A model generated the notes under the pieces. The model ran no database searches. It saw nothing but the letters and a program-made list of their open reading frames with translations, and had not been told where the DNA came from. A program made the position numbers and the translations under genes. DNA of 64,000 nt from an uncultured bacterium. GTDB taxonomy: Bacteria; Bacillota; Clostridia; Lachnospirales; Lachnospiraceae. Location: NCBI GenBank assembly GCA_905214675.1, contig CAJMMS010000002.1, positions 1-64,000 of the forward strand. The letters run 5' to 3'. Of this stretch, positions 34,589 to 42,898 are shown one piece after another (position 1 is the first letter of the stretch; each line of letters begins with the position of its first letter).

Positions 34589-36142
34589 TCAATTTATATG
34601 ATGTTCTTCTAAAGCCCGGACAACGGAAGGATATTGTGACAGATCGGTATGCGGGATAAATTTGGAAGCCTGCATACGGATCAGAAAATCCGGGATCGAA
34701 GCAAACTGAACATAGTAAATGGTTTCCTGAAACATACGGATGTCTTTCATGCGGTTGCGGTCAAGAAGCAGTGTTCTCGCACCGGCAAGCGAACTGTTTC
34801 CAAGGCAATGGAAAGCAGAACGCGGCAGATCCGGGAAAATGCCGATGGTAATGGCAGATTCAAGGTCTGTGTAAGTACCGAATGCACCGGAAGTGTAAAA
34901 GGCAGTCAGATCATCTTTCGTGAAACCGGCAGAATCAAGCAGGCAGTCTACCATTGTGTGGGCTGCCGCTTTTGTGTCCAGATACTGCGTGATGTCAGTC
35001 TGGGAAAAATACAGATCGTTTCCTTTGGCAGATTCACTGTGAAAAGCATAGATGGCGGCGTATTCATCCGTTTCTTCGATATATTGGATGCGGGGAGAAG
35101 CATCTGGATTTAATTTCCCGGAAATATCCACCCAGCCATTCAGCCGCATCTGAGCGAGCAGATCGATGATGCCGGAACCGCAGATGCCAACCGGAGCTGT
35201 GTGGTTTATCGTGGTAAAAGTCAGGTCTGCTTTTTCGATTTTTACAGAGTCGATCGCACCGTCTGTGGCACGCATCCCAAATTTACTGATGCCGCCTTCC
35301 AGGGCAGGACCGGCAGCCCCGGCTCCGGCGAGCATGAAGTCACGGTTTCCGAGGATCAGTTCCCCGTTGGTTCCGATATCAAAAAAGGCAGAAAGTCCAT
35401 CCCTTTTGTAGAAATCCGTGGTCAGAAGTCCGCTTGTGATGTCGCCGCCGAGATAATTGGCAATCGCAGGCACGATATAAGTGATGCCTGTAAATGCAGA
35501 AAATCCGATCTCAGAGGCAGAAAGAAAGCCGGGGTCGCAGGCAACCGGGGCATAAGGAGAAGAAAAGATCACCCAGGGATTCAATTCCAGCAGGAAATGC
35601 ATCATCGTCGTATTGCCGGATACGATCAGAACGGAACAGTCATGCACCGCTATGCCGGAATCCGCTTCCAGTTTCTGAAACAGAGCTTCAAAAGAGGCAA
35701 GGGTAGCCTGATGGATCTCATGCAGATGCTCCGGCTGATCCTTCGCATAGATCATCCGAGTGAGGATATCATCGCCGTAGGCACGCTGCTTATTTACATC
35801 GTTTGCCGAGGCAAGCACATTTCCGCTGTTCATATCGATCAGTTCCATGGCGATCGTTGTGGAGCCAAGATCGGCAGCCAGAGCATAGTGCATGCCGGTC
35901 GTATCACCGGACTCTATGCGGATGAGCCGGTAAAAGTCCTCGCACCAGATGAGCGTTACCGTGATGTCAAAAGAAGCATCCCGGCAGAGCGGATAAAGCG
36001 TCCTTAAAACAGAAAGTTCCAGGATAACCGGTGCGTATCCCTGTTCCTTCAGAGCATCCAGAATCCGTTCCCGGTCGCCCTTTGCATCCTCTTCGGTTGG
36101 TGTATTTAAAATGAGATGTATTTTTTCACTGAATCCCCGCAT
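34589..36142 (-). CDS. ASKHA-domain (DUF4445, RACo-like) protein without an N-terminal ferredoxin domain
   Basis: A 517-residue protein related to reductive activators of corrinoid proteins. ATPase-type motifs are clear: ALAADLGSTTIAMELID near residue 88, FFDIGTNGELILGN near 258, and GICGSGIIDLLAQM near 315. Full-length RACo proteins begin with a [2Fe-2S] ferredoxin domain; here the first 80 residues lack its cysteine pattern, so electrons must come from elsewhere or the role differs. Start chosen at 36142 behind GGAGG. It is convergent with the radical SAM gene. No corrinoid methyltransferase is visible within the window. Confidence 0.82.
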   Translation of the reverse strand: MRGFSEKIHLILNTPTEEDAKGDRERILDALKEQGYAPVILELSVLRTLYPLCRDASFDITVTLIWCEDFYRLIRIESGDTTGMHYALAADLGSTTIAMELIDMNSGNVLASANDVNKQRAYGDDILTRMIYAKDQPEHLHEIHQATLASFEALFQKLEADSGIAVHDCSVLIVSGNTTMMHFLLELNPWVIFSSPYAPVACDPGFLSASEIGFSAFTGITYIVPAIANYLGGDITSGLLTTDFYKRDGLSAFFDIGTNGELILGNRDFMLAGAGAAGPALEGGISKFGMRATDGAIDSVKIEKADLTFTTINHTAPVGICGSGIIDLLAQMRLNGWVDISGKLNPDASPRIQYIEETDEYAAIYAFHSESAKGNDLYFSQTDITQYLDTKAAAHTMVDCLLDSAGFTKDDLTAFYTSGAFGTYTDLESAITIGIFPDLPRSAFHCLGNSSLAGARTLLLDRNRMKDIRMFQETIYYVQFASIPDFLIRMQASKFIPHTDLSQYPSVVRALEEHHIN

Positions 36143-36206
36143 TGTTTTTTTCCTCCGTTCTGGCAAGCGATATGCTGCTTCCTTATGTTTGCCGGTTTAG
36201 TCACCA

Positions 36207-36224
36207 TTTGACTCTGGCATCATG
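36207..36224 (-). repeat. Copy of the interspersed ATGATGCCAG motif
   Basis: On the minus strand the leader of the ASKHA gene reads CATGATGCCAGAGTCAAA, close to the TATGATGCCAGGGTCAAAA seen at 19544 in the pfk leader. Both lie in 5' leaders within 100 bp of a start codon. Confidence 0.45.
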
Positions 36225-36325
36225 TTGTAAGCGTAGCACAAACAGAAAAAAGCTGCAAGTGTACATAAAATTTCCAGAAATGCAGAGAATGCTTATTGTA
36301 ACCTCAGCAGGGAAGCACTTGCTGT

Positions 36326-36508
36326 TTTATCTTAGTCGAAGAAGACTCCCACTTCTATAAAGTGGCGAGCAACAAATTTGTCTTAGTGGGAGTTCAATCT
36401 CCGACTAAGATAAACGCTCCGCGAGGATGCACAGCGATTCTGTTAGGTAAATGTCAGCAAAGCTGACCAGAATCGCGTGCCAAGTCTCACGTGCGTTCGA
36501 CTTGAATG
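36326..36508. other. Non-coding structured element, possibly the end of a degenerate mobile element or an ncRNA
   Basis: The 400 bp between 36170 and 36570 hold no gene I can support. Two parts stand out. A perfect 13-bp inverted repeat (36326-36338 with 36402-36414) encloses a second stem (ACTCCCAC 36345-36352 with GTGGGAGT 36386-36393). After it, 36450-36508 resembles 45841-45899 at about 45 of 60 positions, mostly transitions; both contain the palindrome TCAGCAAAGCTGA and both read as the end of a frame (..GK(C/Y)QQS, then TGA). The second copy lies just before a decayed transposase gene. The layout recalls right ends of IS200/IS605-like elements, but this is not proven. Confidence 0.45.
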
Positions 36509-36569
36509 GGGAAGAAAAAATCGGATAATGATGATTTTCTTGAATGACAAGGCATGACAGGAGGAAATA

Positions 36570-37004
36570 ATGGAAACAGAGATCAAAATGTTAGGTGATA
36601 TTCACAAAAATGCAGATATGGGACAGGACACGCTGCGGCACATTCTGGATGCGACCGATGATGTGGAGTTTTCGAAAACGGTCAGCAGACAGATGCAGGA
36701 ATATGAAAAAGCATTTCAGGTCAGCGGTCAGATGCTGAAGGCACGCCATGCACCGGAAGAACAGAGGGAGGCTCCGATGATCTCCAAGTGGATGGCTCAT
36801 ATGAATATCAACATGAAAAGCATGCAGGAAATGCAGACTTCGAAGCTTGCGGAAATGCTGATCCAGGGCAGCACGATGGGCGTTACCAGCCTGATACGGC
36901 AGATCCGGGACTACGACGGAGAGGATACGGAAGTGCTGGATTTTGCAAAAAAGCAGTTGAAGCGGGAAGAGAAGAATATTGACGAATTAAAAAAGTTTTT
37001 GTAA
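36570..37004 (+). CDS. Hypothetical helical protein
   Basis: A 144-residue protein I cannot assign with certainty. It is rich in Met, Gln, Glu and Lys and should form four long helices, with the histidines and glutamates spaced rather as in small four-helix-bundle proteins of the DUF305/ferritin-like kind. No signal peptide or membrane helix is seen. It has a strong AGGAGG site and lies between the structured element at 36326 and nrdD; it is a single-gene unit as far as can be told. Confidence 0.7.
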   Translation: METEIKMLGDIHKNADMGQDTLRHILDATDDVEFSKTVSRQMQEYEKAFQVSGQMLKARHAPEEQREAPMISKWMAHMNINMKSMQEMQTSKLAEMLIQGSTMGVTSLIRQIRDYDGEDTEVLDFAKKQLKREEKNIDELKKFL

Positions 37005-37022
37005 AAACGTTGCAAAAGCCTC

Positions 37023-37051
37023 TTTACGTGTATGCCATTATGGTATATACT
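37023..37051 (+). promoter_or_regulatory. Promoter of nrdD
   Basis: TTTACG (37023-37028) and TATACT (37046-37051) are separated by 17 bp. The start codon is about 75 bp downstream. Confidence 0.6.
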
Positions 37052-37095
37052 ATGTTCTACATGTTGTTTGATGAAAAAACAAAATTTAGATAGAT

Positions 37096-37111
37096 ACACA
37101 ACATATAGTAG
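37096..37111 (+). promoter_or_regulatory. NrdR-box-like site before nrdD
   Basis: ACACAACATATAGTAG resembles the NrdR box (ACACWATATATWGTGT) in its left half and core. NrdR boxes normally come in pairs about three helical turns apart; a convincing partner is not seen, so this is a weak call. Confidence 0.3.
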
Positions 37112-37125
37112 GAGGAGACTTAGTG

Positions 37126-39258
37126 ATGTACGTCATAAAGAAAGATGGAACACGGGAAGAATTTAATGTAGATAAGATCATAGCGGCAGTCAACAAATCG
37201 GCAGCCCGCATTTTATATGAGTTTTCCACAGACGAGATTGCATTTATCTGTCAGTTTGCACATGACCGGGCAGAGTCCCTGAAAAAGGACGGGATCACGA
37301 TCCAGGAGATGCACAACATTGTCGAAGGAGCACTCGAAAGAGTGAATCCGGCAGTAGCAAAAAGCTATCGCGATTACCGCAACTACAAGCTGGATTTTAT
37401 CCATATGATGGATGAGGTCTACACAAAGAGCCAGTCGATCCGTTACATCGGAGACAAGAGCAACGCCAACACGGACAGTGCCCTGGTAGCGACAAAGCGA
37501 AGCCTGATCTTCAACGAGCTGAACAAAGAGTTGTACCGCAAATTCTTTATGACGCGTGATGAGCTTCAGGCATGCAAGGACGGCTACATCTATATCCACG
37601 ACCAGTCCGCGAGACTGGATACCATGAACTGCTGTCTGTTTGATGTGGCTGCGGTTCTGACCGGCGGATTTGAGATGGGAAATGTCTGGTATAATGAGCC
37701 TAAGACACTGGATACTGCTTTTGATGTGATCGGCGATATTATTTTAAGTACGGCAGCACAGCAGTACGGCGGGTTTACCGTGCCGGAGATGGACAAAGTG
37801 CTTGCACCGTATGCCGAGAAGAGCTACAGGAAATATAAAGAAGAATTTATCCAATATGCAGATCCGTCATGGAATGGTGTGCCGGAGCGTGCGGAAGAAT
37901 ATGCGATCAACAAAGTGAGACGCGATTTTGACCAGGGATGGCAGGGGATCGAGTATAAATTAAATACCGTCGGTTCATCCAGAGGTGATTATCCGTTTGT
38001 GACTGTGACCATCGGACTTGGTACACAGCGTTTTGAAAAAATGTGCAATATTTCCCTTCTGAATGTCCACAAAGGCGGACAGGGAAGGCCAGGCAACAAA
38101 AAACCGGTGCTGTTTCCGAAGATTGTTTTTCTCTATGACGAAAAACTGCATGGTGCAGGCGGAGAATGCGAAGATGTCTTTGAGGCGGGCGTGGCATGTT
38201 CTGCAAAGACCATGTATCCGGACTGGCTCTCCATGACCGGAAAAGGCTATATTTCCAGCATGTACAAACAGTACAAAAAAGTGATCAGCCCGATGGGATG
38301 CCGTGCATTTTTAAGCCCATGGTATGAAAGAGGCGGTATGCATCCGGCAGATGACAAAGATGTGCCGGTATTTACCGGACGTTTCAACATCGGTGCAGTC
38401 AGCCTGCATCTGCCGATGATCCTTGCCAGGGCAAGGTCCGAGAGCCGTGATTTCTACGAAGTGCTGGACTATTATCTGGAGATGATCCGCAACCTGCACA
38501 AACGTACTTATGAGTACTTAGGAGCGATGAAAGCCTCCACTAACCCGCTGGCTTACTGCGAGGGAGGCTTCTACGGCGGACATTTGAAACCAAACGAACG
38601 CATCAAAAAACTGTTAAAACCGATGACGGCATCTTTTGGTATCACAGCCCTGAATGAATTACAGGAACTCTACAACGGCAAATCCATCACCGAGGACGGT
38701 GGGTTTGCGCTGGAAGTGCTGGAATATATCAACAAAAAAGTTTCTGAATTTAAAGAAGAAGACGGCTGGCTGTATGCGATCTACGGTACACCTGCAGAGA
38801 GTCTGTGCGGACTTCAGGTAGAGCAGTTCCGCAAAAAATACGGCATCGTGGAAAATGTATCCGATCGTCCGTATGTCAGCAACAGCTTCCACTGCCACGT
38901 GACCGAAGAGATCACACCGATCGAAAAACAGGATCTGGAAGGCCGTTTCTGGGAACTGTGCAATGGTGGAAAGATCCAGTATGTACGTTACCCGATTGAT
39001 TACAATGTACAGGCGATCAAGAGCCTGATCCGCCGTGCGATGAATCTGGGCTATTACGAAGGAGTCAACCTTTCCCTTGCTTACTGCGATGACTGCGGCC
39101 ACCAGGAACTGGAGATGGATGTCTGCCCGAAATGCGGTTCCAAGAACCTTACAAAGATCGACCGTATGAATGGATACCTGTCCTACAGTCGTGTACATGG
39201 CGATACCAGACTGAACGAGGCAAAGATGGCAGAGATTGCAGAACGCAAGAGTATGTAA
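37126..39258 (+). CDS. nrdD: Anaerobic (class III) ribonucleoside-triphosphate reductase
   Basis: A 710-residue oxygen-sensitive glycyl-radical enzyme making deoxyribonucleotides from NTPs. It has an N-terminal ATP cone (about 1-90, MYVIKKDGTREEFNVDKI), the ten-stranded barrel, a C-terminal zinc site (CDDCGHQELEMDVCPKCGS) and the glycyl-radical loop RMNGYLSYSRV. All expected elements are present. A GTG three bases upstream (37123) is possible and also well spaced from GGAGG; I keep the ATG. The activase gene nrdG, which usually follows, is not here; a terminator comes 27 bp after the stop. Confidence 0.96.
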   Translation: MYVIKKDGTREEFNVDKIIAAVNKSAARILYEFSTDEIAFICQFAHDRAESLKKDGITIQEMHNIVEGALERVNPAVAKSYRDYRNYKLDFIHMMDEVYTKSQSIRYIGDKSNANTDSALVATKRSLIFNELNKELYRKFFMTRDELQACKDGYIYIHDQSARLDTMNCCLFDVAAVLTGGFEMGNVWYNEPKTLDTAFDVIGDIILSTAAQQYGGFTVPEMDKVLAPYAEKSYRKYKEEFIQYADPSWNGVPERAEEYAINKVRRDFDQGWQGIEYKLNTVGSSRGDYPFVTVTIGLGTQRFEKMCNISLLNVHKGGQGRPGNKKPVLFPKIVFLYDEKLHGAGGECEDVFEAGVACSAKTMYPDWLSMTGKGYISSMYKQYKKVISPMGCRAFLSPWYERGGMHPADDKDVPVFTGRFNIGAVSLHLPMILARARSESRDFYEVLDYYLEMIRNLHKRTYEYLGAMKASTNPLAYCEGGFYGGHLKPNERIKKLLKPMTASFGITALNELQELYNGKSITEDGGFALEVLEYINKKVSEFKEEDGWLYAIYGTPAESLCGLQVEQFRKKYGIVENVSDRPYVSNSFHCHVTEEITPIEKQDLEGRFWELCNGGKIQYVRYPIDYNVQAIKSLIRRAMNLGYYEGVNLSLAYCDDCGHQELEMDVCPKCGSKNLTKIDRMNGYLSYSRVHGDTRLNEAKMAEIAERKSM

Positions 39259-39284
39259 ACATTAAGAAGAAAAGGATAGAAATG

Positions 39285-39330
39285 AAAAGCCATAACATCA
39301 GAAAACAATCTTTTGATGTTATGGCTTTTT
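39285..39330 (+). terminator. Terminator between nrdD and the convergent purF-like gene
   Basis: A 16-bp perfect inverted repeat (39285-39300 with 39314-39329) ends in five T on the plus strand and has four A on the other side, so it can serve both convergent genes. Confidence 0.9.
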
Positions 39331-39366
39331 CATCGCAGTCTGTTAAAATTGCTTCAGAATAGGATG

Positions 39367-40776
39367 TTACTCCTCACCGTTGAAGCAGTAGGTACAGATA
39401 TCGCATGGCTTGATTCCGATCGACTTGATCAGGTCATCGAGTCGGTGATAACGAAGACTGGTGAAATTCTGGATGCGGCAGATTTCATCGAGCATTGCCT
39501 GATAACGTTCGCTGTTAGGGTCTGCATATTCTTCCAGATATTTCTCCGCATCTTTTCCTTCGCGTTCCAGGATCACTCTTCTGGTGATCAGATCCAGTTC
39601 GGATTTGGAGCGGGAGAAGTTCAGGAATTTACATCCGTAGAGCAGCGGAGGACACGCCGGTCTGACGTGGACTTCTCTGGCACCGCTCTGGTACAGGAAT
39701 TCGGTTGTCTCACGAAGCTGTGTACCGCGGACGATGGAATCATCGATCAGAAGCAGCTTTTTGTTCTTGATCAGGGCGTGTACCGGGATCAGTTTCATGC
39801 GGGCGATCAGTTCTCGCTGGCGCTGGTCTGTCGGCATAAAGGAACGTGGCCAGGTCGGTGTATATTTAATGAAAGGACGGGCAAATGGAACACCGGATTC
39901 ATTGGCATATCCGATGGCATGTGCGATACCGGAGTCCGGGACACCGGCTACAATATCAGGATCGACACTTCCTTTATCGCGTTTTGCCAGAAGTGCACCG
40001 CAGTTATAACGCATTTCTTCTACGTTTACGCCTTCGTAACTGGAGGTCGGATAACCATAATAAACCCACAGGAAAGAACAGATCTTCATTTTCTTGCGGG
40101 GCGGAACAAGTGTTTCAAGACTCTCAGGTGTAAAATATACGATCTCGCCAGGGCCTAATTCTTTTACATCGCTGTAGCCAAGATTGATATAAGAAAAGCA
40201 TTCGAATGCTGCACAATAGGCACCTTCACGGTGTCCAATGACAAGTGGAGTTCTTCCGTGGATATCTCTGGCCGCATAAATACCGTCTTTTGTCATGATC
40301 AGCAGCGTCAGAGAACCATCGATGGCTTCCTGGGCATAACGGATACCGTTTTCGAAGCTGTCCTGTTTGCAGATCAGTGCGGCAACAAGTTCCGTGGCGT
40401 TGATCTGACCGCCGCTCATCTCCTGGAAATGTGAATGACCGTCTTCGTAAATCTTATTCAGCAGTTCGTCCGCATTATTGATCTTTCCGACCGTTGTGAT
40501 TGCAAAACTTCCAAGATGCGACTGGATCAGAAGCGGCTGCGGTTCGTAATCAGAAATACAGCCAATACCGAGATTTCCGGTCAGTTCTTCTACATCGCGT
40601 TCAAATTTTGTACGGAATGGAGAATTTTCGATGTTGTGGATAGAGCGGCAGAAACCGTCCGATCCATGTGTAGCCATACCGCCGCGGCGTGTCCCTAAGT
40701 GAGAATGATAATCTACTCCGTAGAACAAGTCCATGATACAATCTGTTTTTGAAGCAACTCCAAATAGTCCTCCCAT
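39367..40776 (-). CDS. Amidophosphoribosyltransferase-like protein lacking the catalytic N-terminal cysteine
   Basis: A 469-residue PurF homologue. PurF uses an N-terminal cysteine (after Met removal) to release ammonia from glutamine and transfers it to PRPP. Here the start reads MGGLFGVASK, so Gly stands where Cys is required, and no upstream start offers one. The phosphoribosyltransferase half is intact: the PRPP loop reads LLLIDDSIVRGTQ. Cysteines matching the iron-sulfur ligands of Bacillus-type PurF are present (CPPLLYGC and CDICTYC at the C terminus). It may use free ammonia, be a regulator, or have another role; a second, normal purF is expected elsewhere in the genome. Start behind AAAGGAG. 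Confidence 0.88.
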   Translation of the reverse strand: MGGLFGVASKTDCIMDLFYGVDYHSHLGTRRGGMATHGSDGFCRSIHNIENSPFRTKFERDVEELTGNLGIGCISDYEPQPLLIQSHLGSFAITTVGKINNADELLNKIYEDGHSHFQEMSGGQINATELVAALICKQDSFENGIRYAQEAIDGSLTLLIMTKDGIYAARDIHGRTPLVIGHREGAYCAAFECFSYINLGYSDVKELGPGEIVYFTPESLETLVPPRKKMKICSFLWVYYGYPTSSYEGVNVEEMRYNCGALLAKRDKGSVDPDIVAGVPDSGIAHAIGYANESGVPFARPFIKYTPTWPRSFMPTDQRQRELIARMKLIPVHALIKNKKLLLIDDSIVRGTQLRETTEFLYQSGAREVHVRPACPPLLYGCKFLNFSRSKSELDLITRRVILEREGKDAEKYLEEYADPNSERYQAMLDEICRIQNFTSLRYHRLDDLIKSIGIKPCDICTYCFNGEE

Positions 40777-40860
40777 GTGCTAAATCTCCTTTATCTGAGT
40801 GTGTCTGTCCAGAATTCCGAAATACGGGAAAATATTCCAAACAGCGTATTGTATGATGTT

Positions 40861-40929
40861 ATGATGCCGGAAGCAACCAGACGGATTCAAGAATGCCTTT
40901 GACATTCTTGCTGTGGCTTGCGGGCATCA
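40861..40929. repeat. Nested-hairpin intergenic repeat
   Basis: Outer arms TGATGCC (40862-40868) and GGCATCA (40923-40929) extend through AAGC/GCTT; an inner 8-bp stem CAAGAATG (40888-40895) and CATTCTTG (40903-40910) follows. The outer arms match those of the repeat at 49966-50021 but the inner stem differs. It lies between fbp and the purF-like gene. Confidence 0.5.
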
Positions 40930-40943
40930 CGTAGAGTGTAACA

Positions 40944-40973
40944 TAAAAAAATTCGGGTGTCAAAACACCCGAA
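40944..40973 (-). terminator. Terminator of fbp
   Basis: On the minus strand TTCGGGTGT and ACACCCGAA (40965-40973 and 40952-40960) form a 9-bp stem with a TTTT loop, followed by a run of seven T (40944-40950). It begins five bases after the fbp stop codon. Confidence 0.9.
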
Positions 40974-40977
40974 AAAT

Positions 40978-42867
40978 TTATTCTATTGTGCCTTCACGGT
41001 AAGCCTGAAGCAGCATTTTCAATCCTTTGATATCTTCCAGAATCTTTTTGCCGGTATCGGTATTGCGTACCATCAGCCGCTGCCGCTCCGTTTCGACCAG
41101 TTCAGATCTGGATTCGATGTCTTTATTTTCGGTCAGTGCGGCGTAGACGCTCTGGAATGGCTGGTGGGATTTGATGCGGATGCCGTGCGAATTGAAGATC
41201 AGCGTGTATCCGGCGATACCGGTTGTTTTGTGGTAACTTTTGCAGAATCCGCCGTCGATCACCATCAGACGGCCGTTTGCGCGTACCGGGTGTTCCCCTC
41301 TGGAGGTGCGTACCGGGGTGTGTCCATTGATGATATGTGACCTATCAGAATAAAGATTAAATTCATGAAGGATCATATTGCAGATTTTTTCCTGCTCGTA
41401 GTACTGATAATAAGGGTTGGATGCCTCATGCCAGGTACTTTCATCTTTTACATAAGTACGCTCAAACGTTTTGATATTTCTGCCGGACAACGGTGATTTT
41501 CTGCCGCACCAGAGATACCACATAAAATCCAGTTCTTTTTGTGTGGCATCTTTGGACCAGGCACGCCTTGCGATCCGCTCGGCATAATCCAGATAATCAC
41601 GTCCGCGGTAACGTTTTTGATGGAATACAACTCCTTCAAGATTGCCGCTCTCATCGAGCGGTACACAGCCGTGGAAGAGAAGGTTTCCATTAAAAATGCG
41701 GTACATGCTGCCTTTCTGATAGAGAAAATCCATATGCTGACGCAGACGGACACTGCCGACAAATGCCATGCGAAGCCCTTCCATTACTTGCTTTTCTTCC
41801 ACGGTCAGTTCGTAAGAAACTTCCGGACTGGAAGGATCAAAAGAAACGGTCGGAAAAGTTTCTTCGCAGATCTCATAGTCTGTGCCAGCGATGCAGACGG
41901 TGTGATTTTGGACGTTGACTTGATGGAGCAGCAGTTTGTCGCTCATCTGATAATCTGGGTTTCGAAGAATCACCTGTCCTTCCAGTTTAAATAAAAGGAC
42001 AGAAATGGTCTTTAATGCCGCTTCCATCGGCTCTGTATCCGGATAAAGCTTTTCAGCAAACAGCGTCAGATCACGCAGGCTGATACCGTAGCTGTTTTCC
42101 AGAATGCGGATGTTATGATATTTTAAATTATTTCTTATGACGGTAGCGATACATGCCTCACTTCCGGCAGCAGCACCCATCCAGAGAATGTCATGATTTC
42201 CCCATTCAATGTCCAGAGAGTGATAATTCATCAGAAGATCCATGATCCGGTCGGCACATGGTCCGCGGTCAAAAATATCTCCGACAATGTGCAGATGATC
42301 GACGGCGAGGCGTTTGATCAGGGCGGCAAGCACTTCGATAAATGCATCGGCACTGTCAAGTTCCAGCAAAGTATCGATGATATTCTGATGATAGGCAACC
42401 TGATTGTCGTCCTCATCCTTCTGAACATGGATCAGCTCATCCAGAATATAAGCGTACTCATCCGGCATCGCTTTACGCACTTTGGAACGCGTATATTTGG
42501 AGGAGAGAAGGCGGGCAATCTCAATCAGCTCGCCGAGGATCACACGGTACCATTCTTCGTTGTTACGGCTCTCTTTTTTCATCATTTCCAGTTTTTCAAC
42601 CGGATAATAGATCAGCGTGCAGATTTCTTCCCGGTCGATATCCGAGAGTGTTTCCTCGAAAAGCAGATCCACTTTCTCACGGATCACACCGGAACAGTTA
42701 TTTAAAATATGGCAGAAAGCTTCATATTCTCCGTGCAGGTCGCTCATAAAATGCTCTGTGCCTTTCGGAAGACCGAGAATCGCTTTCAGGTTGATAATCT
42801 CACGGCATACAGCCTGCTCCGTCGGATATTTTTCCGCAAGCAGTTCCAGATATTTTTCGTCTTTCAT
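40978..42867 (-). CDS. fbp: Fructose-1,6-bisphosphatase, class III
   Basis: A 629-residue class III FBPase (Firmicutes type), which removes the 1-phosphate of fructose 1,6-bisphosphate in gluconeogenesis. It is a metallophosphoesterase: GDIFDRGPCADRIMD near residue 203 and the WGNHDILWMGAAAGSE block near 230 carry the metal ligands. Further metal and substrate residues lie near IINGHTPV and IDGGFCKSYH towards the C terminus. Length agrees with B. subtilis Fbp (about 640). Start chosen at the ATG at 42867 behind GGAG. It follows the AGCS symporter by 31 bp on the same strand. Confidence 0.96.
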   Translation of the reverse strand: MKDEKYLELLAEKYPTEQAVCREIINLKAILGLPKGTEHFMSDLHGEYEAFCHILNNCSGVIREKVDLLFEETLSDIDREEICTLIYYPVEKLEMMKKESRNNEEWYRVILGELIEIARLLSSKYTRSKVRKAMPDEYAYILDELIHVQKDEDDNQVAYHQNIIDTLLELDSADAFIEVLAALIKRLAVDHLHIVGDIFDRGPCADRIMDLLMNYHSLDIEWGNHDILWMGAAAGSEACIATVIRNNLKYHNIRILENSYGISLRDLTLFAEKLYPDTEPMEAALKTISVLLFKLEGQVILRNPDYQMSDKLLLHQVNVQNHTVCIAGTDYEICEETFPTVSFDPSSPEVSYELTVEEKQVMEGLRMAFVGSVRLRQHMDFLYQKGSMYRIFNGNLLFHGCVPLDESGNLEGVVFHQKRYRGRDYLDYAERIARRAWSKDATQKELDFMWYLWCGRKSPLSGRNIKTFERTYVKDESTWHEASNPYYQYYEQEKICNMILHEFNLYSDRSHIINGHTPVRTSRGEHPVRANGRLMVIDGGFCKSYHKTTGIAGYTLIFNSHGIRIKSHQPFQSVYAALTENKDIESRSELVETERQRLMVRNTDTGKKILEDIKGLKMLLQAYREGTIE

Positions 42868-42898
42868 AGTCAAATCTCCATTTAAAGATGATGCGGCA

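Noticed and set aside
35201..36007. Long rightward frame of 268 codons
   Set aside because: It lies wholly opposite the ASKHA gene and has the charged, repetitive look of an antisense frame.
36142..36360. Short rightward frame in the gap after the ASKHA gene
   Set aside because: No ribosome site and it runs into the structured repeat at 36326; composition is not protein-like.
39281..39362. Start of an nrdG gene after nrdD (frame beginning MKSHNIRK)
   Set aside because: The stretch is part of the terminator inverted repeat, stops after 26 codons and lacks the radical SAM cysteines.
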